DNA of 64,000 nucleotides from an uncultured Clostridia bacterium (GCA_934255135.1 CAKQMV010000010.1:13756-77755), one strand, 5' to 3'; positions 16,552 to 24,658 are shown, counted from the stretch's first letter. Notes: a model not told the origin generated them from the sequence alone. Numbers and translations are program-made.

Positions 16552-16665
16552 CGATTTCCAGCCGTTGTAGATATAAATGACATAATAACGAACACTGTCG
16601 GAGCATTATTAGGATACATACTAATAAAAAAGTACGATTCTGGTAAAGACAAAAACAACCATTAG
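16552..16665 (+). pseudogene. C-terminal fragment of a VanZ-like gene
   Basis: From CCA 16558 the frame reads PAVVDINDIITNTVGALLGY and continues ILIKKYDSGK to a TAG at 16663-16665. This matches the end of the VanZ-like gene at 23165-23578 (PAVTDINDIITNTVGGILGY) in both protein and DNA. Nothing VanZ-like precedes it; recombination replaced the 5' part with an unrelated membrane gene. Confidence 0.88.
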
Positions 16666-16789
16666 TGCGAATAAAGTATAGCTGGGTTTCAAAAATTAAC
16701 AGTGAAGTTGAGTCATAGATTGTCATTGAGTGACAATAAAATGACAACGCAATTCCTTAAAACTGTATGAGTAGCATTAAAGCCGAACG

Positions 16790-16968
16790 AAAATGGATCC
16801 TGGAAACCATACAGAGCGGAACAGCTCAACTACTTTGAATAGTTTATGCCTTTCTAAAAGTACAACAACAGTTTCACGAGGCAAATATAGAACACATATG
16901 GTTTTAATGCTTTTCATAATACAGATGAAGAGAGAATTGTAAAGCTTTCAGGATCAGTGAGCTATTAA
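16790..16968 (+). pseudogene. Frameshifted remnant of secreted protein family A
   Basis: This stretch aligns with the C-terminal half of the family A genes at 9733 and 19889: NGSW, then after one frameshift TLNSLCLSKS and RGKYRTH, and after another TDEERIVKLSGSVSY and TAA. At least two indels and the loss of the 5' half show decay. It makes a third copy of the family and, with the VanZ fragment, marks an older module between the two better preserved ones. Confidence 0.8.
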
Positions 16969-17017
16969 GGTGACAAGTGTTACTTATTGCATAGCAAAGA
17001 AAAGTGAGGTGGATAGA

Positions 17018-17863
17018 ATGTTCAGAAAGTATTCAGTAATCATGGCACTTCTTCTTATGGCAGTTCCAACTTTTGCCTTTGCAGAAGCCTTTAATGTTGA
17101 AGATTGTGCTGAGTTGCCGAAAAATGAAATAAAAACTGTTGAACAGTTAAAAGAAGCGATTAATAATACATATGAAAACGATGGAAAAATGACGAAAGCT
17201 GAAGCTAAGACTGTAATTGAAGAGGCTTCACCGAATGTATTAATTGATTTTTTTGAAGAAAAGATGAATGATGCTGATATAGCAATTGAGAATGCTGATA
17301 TCGATGTTGATCAGATTATTAATGACGGGGCAAATGGCTGTGGTAAGGTTATAATGGATATAGGTGATCACGCAGAGGTAATATTGGAATTTGAAGATAA
17401 AGATGACCCAACGGTAATAGAATCGATAAAGAATACTCTGATTACACCTGCATATGCGGCAACAAATGGAGAGACTATGTGGAAATCGTATGGAAATAGG
17501 TATTTTACTGCAAAGAAGACCGTTTTATCAGGTATTGGAGGTGCTGTAATAAAACTTGAAAATCATTATAAAGTAAGCGCAAATGGATTAGATGAGCGAT
17601 ACGGAGATGCATATGTAGAGTTTAGTTTTTCCGCTGGAATTACAGGGAATATTTCAGCAAATAACCCAGTAATAAGTGATTCAAGTGCAAGAACGCCTGG
17701 CAAATCAAACATCAATATGTATGCTAGATATCCATATCATTTCGATGGTCAGGGAATTGCAGCATCTGGAGGAACATATAAAATGACAACTGCAGTTGAT
17801 TATTTAAAAAAGGATTCAACAAACAAACGTATTCAAGTTAAACACAGATGGTCAGTTCAATAG
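17018..17863 (+). CDS. Secreted protein of unknown function
   Basis: 281 residues not recognised as a family. A signal peptide (~1-22, MFRKYSVIMALLLMAVPTFA) is followed by an acidic, Asp/Asn-rich helical region (~25-135) and then, after a second possible processing-like stretch LITPAYAATNG (~143-153), a beta-rich domain of ~130 residues (KTVLSGIGGAVIKLENHYKV, GDAYVEFSFSAG, KRIQVKHRWSVQ). The internal AxA-type site hints at a propeptide followed by a mature C-terminal domain. ATG 17018 is chosen because GAGGTGG is 5 bases upstream. It lies in the island after the family A remnant. Confidence 0.6.
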   Translation: MFRKYSVIMALLLMAVPTFAFAEAFNVEDCAELPKNEIKTVEQLKEAINNTYENDGKMTKAEAKTVIEEASPNVLIDFFEEKMNDADIAIENADIDVDQIINDGANGCGKVIMDIGDHAEVILEFEDKDDPTVIESIKNTLITPAYAATNGETMWKSYGNRYFTAKKTVLSGIGGAVIKLENHYKVSANGLDERYGDAYVEFSFSAGITGNISANNPVISDSSARTPGKSNINMYARYPYHFDGQGIAASGGTYKMTTAVDYLKKDSTNKRIQVKHRWSVQ

Positions 17864-17892
17864 TGAGCATAAAATAGTTAGGATGGTGATTA

Positions 17893-18006
17893 ATGATGAA
17901 TAAAGCAATTTTTAGTTTATTGTTGGTTCTTGTTGTAACTGTAGGGGTGATATGGATGGCAATAGTACTAGTCAAGAGATTCCTTATTAGTAAAAAGAAC
18001 AAGTAA
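17893..18006 (+). CDS. Small single-helix membrane protein
   Basis: 37 codons starting at ATG 17893 (AGGATGG upstream). Almost the whole product is a hydrophobic helix (FSLLLVLVVTVGVIWMAIVL) ending in a basic tail VKRFLISKKNK, so it would sit in the membrane with its C-terminus in the cytoplasm. It follows the secreted 281-residue protein by 29 bases and may be its partner. No family is recognised. Confidence 0.5.
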   Translation: MMNKAIFSLLLVLVVTVGVIWMAIVLVKRFLISKKNK

Positions 18007-18280
18007 ACTAGCTGGCTATAAACTTATAATAAAGCTGTTGTGAAGCTCACTAATTCATTAATGTGTATAGGTATTTAAAAGATTATTTCAGAAAGAACTG
18101 ATTCAGAGTTTATAATCATTGGTGTTGGGCATGTTCGAAAAGAAGAAAATTGATTACGAATAATCAAAAGTGGTGAGTCGTTATGGGAGCTATTCAATTA
18201 CAAACTCACTACTAACATTGATATTGCGAAACCCGCTAATTTCAACGGTTACCAGCTATCAAAGCGTTAATCTCAATTAC

Positions 18281-18295
18281 CAAAGAGATAATCTC
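18281..18295 (+). other. Candidate internal att site (copy of rpsI 3' end)
   Basis: CAAAGAGATAATCTC is an exact 15-base copy of 7928-7942 at the rpsI 3' end. It separates the integrase-containing left part of the island from the part carrying the intact sigma factor, as expected if two elements integrated in tandem at the same target. Confidence 0.55.
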
Positions 18296-18413
18296 GATGG
18301 CGGTTTAAAACGCTGGAAACCTTGTTTTTACAGGGTTTTGGAGGTTATGGAGGTTGCAAGAATGTTAGGTATTTATATCTACTTGCAACAAACCAAATAA
18401 AAAGCTGTTTTTT

Positions 18414-18450
18414 AGAGGTGCATTCCATTAAGGGAAGCACCTCTTTTATT
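18414..18450 (+). terminator. Rho-independent terminator
   Basis: AGAGGTGC (18414-18421) pairs with GCACCTCT (18437-18444) and is followed by TTTATTTTAT. It lies upstream of the sigma-factor promoter and would insulate it from readthrough. Confidence 0.75.
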
Positions 18451-18565
18451 TTATAAGCACTTAATTACATTTTGGTATTAGGCGTGGGAGTTGCAGGCAC
18501 ACCATATGAAAATACGTTACTGGTTCGACAATGGTGAATTGTATATAATGAATTCGGAGGTGCTT

Positions 18566-19114
18566 ATGCTAGCAATTTATTTACAGTTAATAGATACACC
18601 TGATGCGAAATCGGATTTTGAGAGTTTTTACCATAAATATGTGAAGTTGATGTATTACATTGCTTTAGATATTGTGAATGACAGTCATCTTGCTGAGGAT
18701 GTTGTAAGTGAGACATTCATGAATCTAGCAAAACGGTTTGATTTTATCAGAACTATCGGCGACATTTCTTGTCCACAAATAAAGCGATATGTTGTTATAA
18801 GTGTTAAGCACACTGCATTTAACATGATAAAGAAAGATAAGAGGGCGCTGGAATCATCTTTTGAAGAGATTGATTATGAATGGGGTGCGGATGAACCGGA
18901 AGCAATCGAGATAATAATTGAAAAAGAAAAGCTTGATCAGATTAATCGTGTTATTGCTACGATGCCAGAAATCTATAAAGAGGTTATGCAGATGTATTTC
19001 GTTTGCGAATATGATATTGGTGAAGTTGCAAAATCTCTTGGAATTACAAAACCGACTGCTTACAAAAGAATTCAGCGTGCTAGGAAAATGATTGAGAAGG
19101 CAATGGAGGCGTAG
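18566..19114 (+). CDS. Sigma-70-family sigma factor, ECF-like (intact copy)
   Basis: 182 residues with region 2 (FESFYHKYVKLMYYIALDIV, HLAEDVVSETFMNLAKRFDF) and region 4 (PEIYKEVMQMYFVCEYDIGE, then the helix-turn-helix SLGITKPTAYKRIQRARK), and no region 3, as in extracytoplasmic-function sigma factors. ATG 18566 has GGAGG 5 bases upstream; the longer frame from 18491 is not supported. The stop abuts the ATG of the DUF4367-type gene, a classic sigma/anti-sigma pair. A 3' fragment of a paralogue lies at 8861 and a 5' fragment at 24846. It likely responds to envelope stress and drives the island's secreted-protein genes. Confidence 0.88.
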   Translation: MLAIYLQLIDTPDAKSDFESFYHKYVKLMYYIALDIVNDSHLAEDVVSETFMNLAKRFDFIRTIGDISCPQIKRYVVISVKHTAFNMIKKDKRALESSFEEIDYEWGADEPEAIEIIIEKEKLDQINRVIATMPEIYKEVMQMYFVCEYDIGEVAKSLGITKPTAYKRIQRARKMIEKAMEA

Positions 19115-19783
19115 ATGAATTTAGAACAAATCATAATGTCAGCATTAGATGCTGAAATAGAACAGTATGAAGCTACGATGGATGCTTTGCCTGAACCTAG
19201 GTTTTCGTCAAAGAACAGAAGAAGCATTGCGAAAGCAATCCGCATTGCAAACGAAAGCAGTGCAGGTACATACCATTATAGACATCATATTAACCTGAGA
19301 CGTATTGCGGGGATTGTTTTAGTGGCGATACTTGTAATGGTTACTTCGGTAATTACTTTTGCTGCAGTATACCCAAGGTACTATATGATTGTAAAAGAAA
19401 GGATAAGAGAATGGACTATCACTTTTGTCTCAGATAGTGAAGATAATTCATCGACTGATTTCGTTATAAAAAAGGGTGATATCCCAGAAGACTTTGTTCT
19501 TACAAAAGAAGTATCTAAGGAAGGAATATACACTGCTACGTACACATCAGAAGAAGGTCGGGAAATAATCTATGTACAGGAAGCTGTATCTGAATACTCG
19601 GTTACTGGCCTTGACTCAGAAAATGACTATAAGAAGATTGAGACATTAAACGGGGTTAAAACTGTAATAACGAAAAAGAAAGACTGCTACACCTTGTTCT
19701 GGGTCGGAGAGAACTGTTCATATACGCTGGTAGGCAATTGCAATTTGAAATTGCTTAAAACGTTCGCTGCGTCAATAAGATAA
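19115..19783 (+). CDS. DUF4367-type membrane protein, probable anti-sigma factor (copy 2)
   Basis: 222 residues: N-terminal cytoplasmic part (~1-65), membrane helix ~68-92 (IAGIVLVAILVMVTSVITFAA) and external domain with WTITFVSDSEDN, YSVTGLDSENDYKKIE and NCSYTLVGNC, as in DUF4367 proteins. Its start codon directly follows the sigma-factor stop, so production is coupled. The layout (cytoplasmic sigma-binding end, one helix, external sensor) fits an anti-sigma factor, though no zinc-binding anti-sigma motif is present. It is about two-thirds identical by eye to the protein at 8948. Confidence 0.78.
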   Translation: MNLEQIIMSALDAEIEQYEATMDALPEPRFSSKNRRSIAKAIRIANESSAGTYHYRHHINLRRIAGIVLVAILVMVTSVITFAAVYPRYYMIVKERIREWTITFVSDSEDNSSTDFVIKKGDIPEDFVLTKEVSKEGIYTATYTSEEGREIIYVQEAVSEYSVTGLDSENDYKKIETLNGVKTVITKKKDCYTLFWVGENCSYTLVGNCNLKLLKTFAASIR

Positions 19784-19806
19784 AAAATATTTTTTCAAAC
19801 ACAGCA

Positions 19807-19866
19807 AATATTTGTCCACAAAATATAATCTCCTTTGTTTAAGTATATAGAAGGCAACTTCAATAC
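19807..19866 (+). promoter_or_regulatory. Conserved upstream block of the small secreted protein gene (copy 2)
   Basis: Matches 9654-9712 nearly base for base: TTGTCCACAAA, CTCCTTTGTTTAAG, TATATAGAAGGCAACTTCAA. The flanks diverge at once, which points to selection on this block. It is a likely promoter/operator of the family A gene 23 bases downstream. Confidence 0.5.
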
Positions 19867-19888
19867 ATAAATAAGGGAGGTTTTTTAT

Positions 19889-20314
19889 ATGAGAAAAAGA
19901 GTTATTTCTATAGTTTTGTCTATGCTCATCATTATGATATCCTGCTTCACTTATGCGAATGCAGAACTTGATGCTCCAACTGGAGAGAAGATTATGGAAG
20001 CGTATTCATATACTTCTACTGTAAGCACAACATTGTCAATTAATGATACCGGTATGGCAAAACCTAGAGCGGTCATTACTGGTCTACCAGGAACATCAAC
20101 AAAATTGCATGTAACAATGCATTTACAGAAGTATTCGAATGGGACTTGGAAGACAGTGCAGAGCTGGAGCAGTTCGACAGCTTCAAATAGTTTAACCTTG
20201 TCGAAAAGTAAAAATGTTTCCCAGGGGAAGTACAGAACACATACTGTGTTTAAGGCATATCATAATTCAAGTAGCGAACAGATTGTAAAAAACTCGGCAA
20301 CAGTAACATACTAG
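19889..20314 (+). CDS. Small secreted protein, family A (copy 2)
   Basis: 141 residues, the same length as the copy at 9733 and closely similar throughout: signal peptide ~1-24 (ending YANAELD), SYTSTVSTTLSINDTG, KPRAVITGLPGTSTKL, LQKYSNGTWKTVQSW, GKYRTHTVFKAYHNSS. No Cys in the mature part. A strong GGGAGG precedes the ATG. Its conserved upstream block and place behind sigma/DUF4367 genes suggest it is a main output of the sigma factor. Function unknown; a secreted or wall-associated role is inferred. Confidence 0.72.
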   Translation: MRKRVISIVLSMLIIMISCFTYANAELDAPTGEKIMEAYSYTSTVSTTLSINDTGMAKPRAVITGLPGTSTKLHVTMHLQKYSNGTWKTVQSWSSSTASNSLTLSKSKNVSQGKYRTHTVFKAYHNSSSEQIVKNSATVTY

Positions 20315-20455
20315 ATAGATAAGAAATTATCGAAATATGATCTGTTTTTATAGCTATAGGTTTGATTTTTCTATGTATGATGTATGAACATTTATCTAAA
20401 TGATTTATGTATATATGACGTTAATGTTTTACTACGGACTTCGGAGGTGGATCAA

Positions 20456-21256
20456 ATGAAAATAGGATCAAGAAAATTTATAGGTGCTGTTCTCATTGTA
20501 TTTTTAACACTTTTGAATTTGACATCAGTCTGTAATGCAGAAAGCCACAAAACTACATTAGATGGTTCAAATTTAGAATACGACTTCAATAAGAATAATT
20601 CATACGAGCATCTAATAGAAACAGACTATGATTATGAGGCTGCTATCGAGCAAGATCATCATAATCAAGAACTAATTAATCTAAAACCAGTCTATAAAAT
20701 CAGTAATGAAGGAAGTCTGGAAAGATTAACTAATGAAATTAGTGAAATAGAAGCAGAAGAGACAGATATGTTAGTAAATGTCACTGGAACTTATCCAAGA
20801 GGAAAAAATTCAAAAGGCACTATATTATATACAACAGATACGGTGCATAAAGTTGCTAAAGTTGTTGGACATGCGGCGATAGTTTACGATAACAATACTA
20901 AAAACTCTAAGGTAATAGAAGCAACTTCTAAAGGAGTTGTAAAAGGTAACAACAGTTGGGATAATAAAAAACATTGTCGTGCAGCGGCGGTTTCAAGTCT
21001 GAGCGTAGCCAAAAGAGCAAATGTTGCAGATAAATGTGCAACATGGTTGGGAAAGCCATACAACTGGAATTTTTCTGATGTGAAAACAAGAAATAGTTTT
21101 TACTGTTCTCAGCTTGTATGGGCTGGTTATATGGATTTATATGGTGTAAATCTAGACGACAATCACAACGATCCGACTCAAAAGAATTTTTTGATAGTAT
21201 ATCCATCTGAATTGATTGCTAGTAAGAAAACATCAATAATTTATAAAAAAGGATAG
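20456..21256 (+). CDS. Secreted YycO/YiiX-like (permuted papain fold) hydrolase
   Basis: 266 residues. A signal peptide (~1-26, ending SVCNAES) precedes a linker and, from ~105, an NlpC/P60-superfamily domain of the YycO/YiiX permuted type: the His comes first (VVGHAAIVYDN, His139) and the Cys later (SFYCSQLVWAGY, Cys217), with KPYNW between. Such enzymes cut amide or ester bonds in cell-wall peptides or lipids. ATG 20456 has GGAGGTGG just upstream; the longer frame from 20384 has no such signal. It lies in the sigma module between family A and a beta-propeller-like protein. Confidence 0.72.
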   Translation: MKIGSRKFIGAVLIVFLTLLNLTSVCNAESHKTTLDGSNLEYDFNKNNSYEHLIETDYDYEAAIEQDHHNQELINLKPVYKISNEGSLERLTNEISEIEAEETDMLVNVTGTYPRGKNSKGTILYTTDTVHKVAKVVGHAAIVYDNNTKNSKVIEATSKGVVKGNNSWDNKKHCRAAAVSSLSVAKRANVADKCATWLGKPYNWNFSDVKTRNSFYCSQLVWAGYMDLYGVNLDDNHNDPTQKNFLIVYPSELIASKKTSIIYKKG

Positions 21257-21813
21257 AAATCAAAATGATATTAGCGTCGGGCGGAATTTCACCATCGTTG
21301 GTCGTATAGAATTGACCATTCTGGTTCGCACAGAACAGCCAATACACTGAGTTCATCTGCACTCTGTTATCAGCTAACCACCAATGGCTCGGAACTGTTG
21401 TAAAGGACATAGCCATTAATCGGTGCGATAACAGCCTTTACAACGCTTCAGACATTGGTACAATGCGTCTCAACAGAGAGAGGCTGACTTTCAAACTAAA
21501 AAGTAACCATTATTATGGTTACTTTTATCCGACAAAAAGGCTAATTCTGCCGACTCGAAGTAGCTGATTTCGTCCGACGCTAACAATGAGCTTAAAACAA
21601 TCGGGATTAGACACTATAATGCATGGAATAGCATATGGATGAAGTGGTGGCAATGGAAGGAAAAAATATTATTCCAATCAATCCATCAATTTAGCTCCTG
21701 TGAGCTATAAAGGTAGTTTATAGAGTGTTAAGCTCGCGAGAAAAAAGTTGATGTGTGGCAATTGCTTGGTTATTATCATTAGTTAATCGGAGTAATAGCA
21801 AGGAGGTATTGCT
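21257..21813. other. 557-base region without an intact gene
   Basis: It contains the candidate short mobile element at 21271-21583 and an AT-rich hairpin AGTAACCATTATTATGGTTACT near 21502 followed by a short T run, which may end transcription. On the minus strand 21219-21416 can be read as HHWWLADNRV-like and NGQFYTTNDGEIPP, vaguely like the C-terminus of DUF6273-type repeat proteins; this is weak. AGGAGG before 21814 belongs to the next gene. Confidence 0.4.
21271..21583. mobile_element. Candidate short non-autonomous element (MITE-like)
   Basis: TTAGCGTCGGGCGGAATT at 21271 is matched by the inverted sequence TTAGCGTCGGACGAAAT ending at 21583, with two mismatches. The ~313-bp interior encodes nothing intact. 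No clear target duplication is seen, so this may also be a chance or recombination product. Confidence 0.3.
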
Positions 21814-22929
21814 ATGAGAAAGTGCGGAAAACTAATGCTTGTAGGAGTGCTGCTTGTAATACTGATTTCGGTTGCAACATACAGTGCTTTTATCAAGAAC
21901 AAAAGGAATGTGTTTAATGGTAATTACTATTGCCTTGTTGTAGAAACTACACAGGGAGAAAATAAGACATATTTCAATTATTATGACAGTGACTTTAAAT
22001 TATTGCATCAGGAGAAAATACCATACTCAGAATTTGTAAGCACAAATATTGATCGAATGAGTGTAGAAGACAATAAGCTTTACTGCGCTCCAGTAGATGG
22101 CGACTGGGAAGGCAAGAATGATCTGCTCACAATTAATCTGAAGAATGGCGAACTTGAAAACCGCATTCATTTACCTGATGAGCTAGACTTGGATAAGTAT
22201 GTCACAGTTCAAGATGGAGAAGTGTATGTTAATAGTAATCTTAATGGGGATTCCTACATATGCAGAGTTGATACAGATGGAAATGTAGCAGCATATAGGA
22301 AAGTAAAGAATGAAACATTGGATGAGATGATAGTTGAAGGCAATAGATTATACTCGTTCAACTATAGCGAAGAGGGGGAGAATCCTAAATTATATATCTT
22401 CGATAGAAGAAATCTGAAAACAATAGATGTTATTGAACTGAATTGCTCGGATGGGCTCCATCCATTTGCATGGGAGGGGAACATATTCTTTCTGGCAAGT
22501 AGCGTTGATAATGAACAGGAATTAATAATGGGAAAGTATGTTGTAGAAGAGAATAGGGTAGATTATCATAACGTCGACAAATCTATTGAAAAAGCATATT
22601 CTTCTTTAACACAGCCAATATTAGTAAATGGAGAGTTGTGGTTTGTTGCATTAACTACTGATGGGCAAAGCTCGTTATATAGATATGCACTGAATACAGG
22701 AAAAGTAAAGATCATAGAGATGGATGCAGCGAACATTGTACAGATTGCAGTTGATGGAACTACCATGTATGCATTGATTAATGATAAAAGCGATAATGTT
22801 GAAAATGCTTATATACAGGAGTTCGATGTATCAAGCTCGGAACCTGTTTTCAAATCTCAGTATAGTATCGCAACCCAGAAGGACAACAATAAATTGTATT
22901 ATGCAGCAGGATTCTTCTTCAACAAATGA
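21814..22929 (+). CDS. Membrane-anchored beta-propeller-like protein
   Basis: 371 residues. An uncleaved signal anchor (~8-26, LMLVGVLLVILISVATYSAF) is followed by an extracytoplasmic domain of repeating strand/turn units such as LYCAPVDGDWEGKNDLLTIN, VYVNSNLNGDSYICRVDTDG, LWFVALTTDGQSSLYRYALN and MYALINDKSDN. Such repeats suggest a beta-propeller similar to DUF5050-type sensors. AAGGAGG precedes the ATG. The stop overlaps a small ORF (22926-23060) by 4 bases. It precedes the VanZ-like genes and may be a surface sensor or binding protein; no catalytic residues are evident. Confidence 0.6.
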   Translation: MRKCGKLMLVGVLLVILISVATYSAFIKNKRNVFNGNYYCLVVETTQGENKTYFNYYDSDFKLLHQEKIPYSEFVSTNIDRMSVEDNKLYCAPVDGDWEGKNDLLTINLKNGELENRIHLPDELDLDKYVTVQDGEVYVNSNLNGDSYICRVDTDGNVAAYRKVKNETLDEMIVEGNRLYSFNYSEEGENPKLYIFDRRNLKTIDVIELNCSDGLHPFAWEGNIFFLASSVDNEQELIMGKYVVEENRVDYHNVDKSIEKAYSSLTQPILVNGELWFVALTTDGQSSLYRYALNTGKVKIIEMDAANIVQIAVDGTTMYALINDKSDNVENAYIQEFDVSSSEPVFKSQYSIATQKDNNKLYYAAGFFFNK

Positions 22930-23060
22930 TTAATAATTCATTGGATACAGAAGATGACATGGAGAAGTTTATTGCAGAAAACAGCGATAAAGATGTATCT
23001 GAAATTGCCATCTGGGATGTTGAGAAAGCAGATTGGAATTTCTGTACATTTGTGAGGTGA
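22926..23060 (+). CDS. Small 44-residue ORF coupled to the propeller gene
   Basis: Starts inside the stop of the previous gene (ATGA overlap) and encodes an acidic peptide (NNSLDTEDDMEKFIAENSDK and EIAIWDVEKADWNF). It may be the cut-off tail of the upstream protein after a frameshift, or a separate small gene. The ATG of the next frame follows 3 bases after its stop. No family is recognised. Confidence 0.4.
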   Translation: MINNSLDTEDDMEKFIAENSDKDVSEIAIWDVEKADWNFCTFVR

Positions 23061-23063
23061 GAT

Positions 23064-23578
23064 ATGGCACATGTAGTAGATTCTAAACAAGTACTGCTGG
23101 TAACTTTCATATTACTTGGTGCAGTGAATATTATCTGTTATTTAAAAAAAGACGAGTCGATAAAATGGTTATAATTAAAACACTGTTTGTTACGTATTTT
23201 ATGATAATGATCTCGTTTACATTATTGCCAATTCTTGTGCCTCCGATGCACACGGAAGATTTTCAGTGGAATTTAGATTTGCGATATTTATTCCAAGCTC
23301 TATCAGATCGTTCATCGCTAATTAATCTTATGGGAAATGTTGTTTTGTTTGCACCTATCAGTATATTGGGATATAAGGCTGGGTACAGATGGTTTAAAGA
23401 TTTGAAAATGGTAGCAATAACTTCGTTTAGTTTATCCGTAATGATCGAGCTATTGCAAGGCATTGAAACATACTTTGGATTTGCAGACTTTCCAGCCGTA
23501 ACAGACATAAACGACATAATAACAAACACTGTCGGAGGAATACTAGGATACATATTAATAAAAAAGTATAGTGAATAG
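23064..23578 (+). pseudogene. VanZ-like gene with a -1 frameshift
   Basis: Two frames together equal one VanZ protein. The first (23064-23174, GAGGTG upstream) encodes the first membrane helix: VLLVTFILLGAVNIICYLKK. The second (from ATG 23165) encodes the rest: SFTLLPILVPP, LINLMGNVVLFAPISILGY, MIELLQGIE, DINDIITNTVGGILGY. The switch needs a -1 shift, and T TTA AAA AAA (23141-23150), a classic slippery string in the correct frame, sits exactly where it is needed; no stop lies between it and 23165. Either the gene is broken, it makes an N-truncated protein from 23165, or it uses programmed frameshifting or phase variation in the A7 tract. Confidence 0.65.
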
Positions 23579-23641
23579 CAATTATAAATGGAACTTATGG
23601 AAGAGATAGATATGGTGTGTTTTTAACAAAGGAGATATAAA

Positions 23642-24076
23642 ATGTGTCAACTTATAAATAGATATGTGAGCAGGTTGCTGCTTGTTTCTGCGTTGTTTGT
23701 TTCGCTAGGAATAACCGTGGGGACATATATTCCGATTACTAAGGTATATGCGGTATCGAATGAATCTGCTTTTGAATGGGCTTATTATAATAATGGAATC
23801 GATGGACATGGTCAAAGATCTCATTCACTAGCAAATGGACTCGGACAATTAAAGGTGTCAAAATGCAAAAACTATACTAATACGAAAAAGGCTACTGTTA
23901 TTTTAAGAAAAGCGAGCAATAGTTATCCATACTATAAGAATTGCGGTAGTTTAAGTTTTTATAAAACAGGGACATATTCCTTCGGCACTGTAAGCAAAGG
24001 ATCATATTGGTTGTATGTTACTGGAGGACTTAATGATTGCTATAAGACGGCGTCAGGAAAGGTTCAAAACAAATGA
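23642..24076 (+). CDS. Small secreted protein, family B, paired with VanZ (copy 2)
   Basis: 144 residues with a signal peptide (~1-38, ending KVYAVSN) and a ~105-residue mature domain: FEWAYYNNGIDGHGQRSHSL, then three Cys (SKCKNY, KNCGSL, NDCYK), and the ending TYSFGTVSKGSYWLYVTGG, which matches the family B protein at 12174. AAAGGAG precedes the ATG. Its stop overlaps the ATG of the VanZ-like gene by 4 bases, a tighter coupling than in copy 1. Function unknown; the repeated pairing suggests the two act together. Confidence 0.65.
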   Translation: MCQLINRYVSRLLLVSALFVSLGITVGTYIPITKVYAVSNESAFEWAYYNNGIDGHGQRSHSLANGLGQLKVSKCKNYTNTKKATVILRKASNSYPYYKNCGSLSFYKTGTYSFGTVSKGSYWLYVTGGLNDCYKTASGKVQNK

Positions 24077-24630
24077 CAGATGAGCAATTTGTATTAACAT
24101 CATGGTTGTTTTTGCTGGTAGCATTATTTCTAATTGCGACCATAGCTTTGACAGGAATCATTATGAAAAGAAGACACGGATTAACAGTCCCAAAATCGTT
24201 TTATTTAAAATATGCTTTCTATTTTTACTTGTGCATCGTAGCATCTTTTACACTATTGCCAGTATGTTATCCTGCGATAGTCACATATGATTTGGAATAT
24301 AACTTAGATCCAAGACCGTTATTCTTGGCATTTGTAAACAGAGCCGCATTAATAACATATGCAAATAATATTTTGCTATTCATGCCAATAACAGTTTTCG
24401 GATGCCTTTGTAATGTAAAACCATTTAGGAAGTTTAAGAGCTCATTGCTTACTGTCTTGCTGATTTCTGTCGCAATAGAGCTGCTTCAAGGGGTAGAAGT
24501 GTATTTGAAAGTAGTTGAAGATTTTAGTCCGGTTATGGATATCAATGATGTTATTTGTAATGTTATTGGCGGGGGTGTTGGATTTGTAGTTGCAATGTAT
24601 TATAAGAAAAGCAATAGGTGTCAGCTTTAA
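24073..24630 (+). CDS. VanZ-like membrane protein (copy 3)
   Basis: 185 residues with ~5 membrane helices and VanZ signatures: ASFTLLPVCYPAIV, LITYANNILLFMPITVFG, VAIELLQGVE and MDINDVICNVIGGGVGF. It overlaps the family B gene (ATGA), so both are made together. A terminator follows 28 bases after the stop, closing the module. In line with the family it may change tolerance to glycopeptides or cationic peptides, or protect against the secreted partner; both are inference. Confidence 0.82.
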   Translation: MTDEQFVLTSWLFLLVALFLIATIALTGIIMKRRHGLTVPKSFYLKYAFYFYLCIVASFTLLPVCYPAIVTYDLEYNLDPRPLFLAFVNRAALITYANNILLFMPITVFGCLCNVKPFRKFKSSLLTVLLISVAIELLQGVEVYLKVVEDFSPVMDINDVICNVIGGGVGFVVAMYYKKSNRCQL

Positions 24631-24658
24631 GAAACGCAACACCTTATCGAATGAGCCA

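Larger units (their letters stand above)
18007..18565 (+). other. 559-base intergenic region at the junction of two island units
   Basis: No convincing gene. It holds the second rpsI-end repeat (18281-18295), a terminator (18414-18450), an ACTACTAACA string near 18209 resembling the repeats at 8028, and the sigma-factor promoter region. GTATATAAT (18541-18549) carries a -10-like TATAAT (18544-18549); the -35 is unclear. The stretch from about 18500 to 18565 is duplicated upstream of the sigma fragment at 24846. Confidence 0.55.

Noticed and set aside
18170..18400. 76-residue frame before the sigma gene
   Set aside because: No ribosome binding site or recognisable features, and it runs through the candidate att copy; treated as intergenic.
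21219..21416. Minus-strand frame with WWLADNRV and NGQFYTTNDGEIPP
   Set aside because: Some likeness to DUF6273-type repeats, but short, without a start and overlapping the end of the hydrolase gene; at most a fragment.
21214..21590. Riboswitch in the 557-base gap
   Set aside because: The visible structure is an AT-rich hairpin and an inverted-repeat pair; no known aptamer core was recognised.
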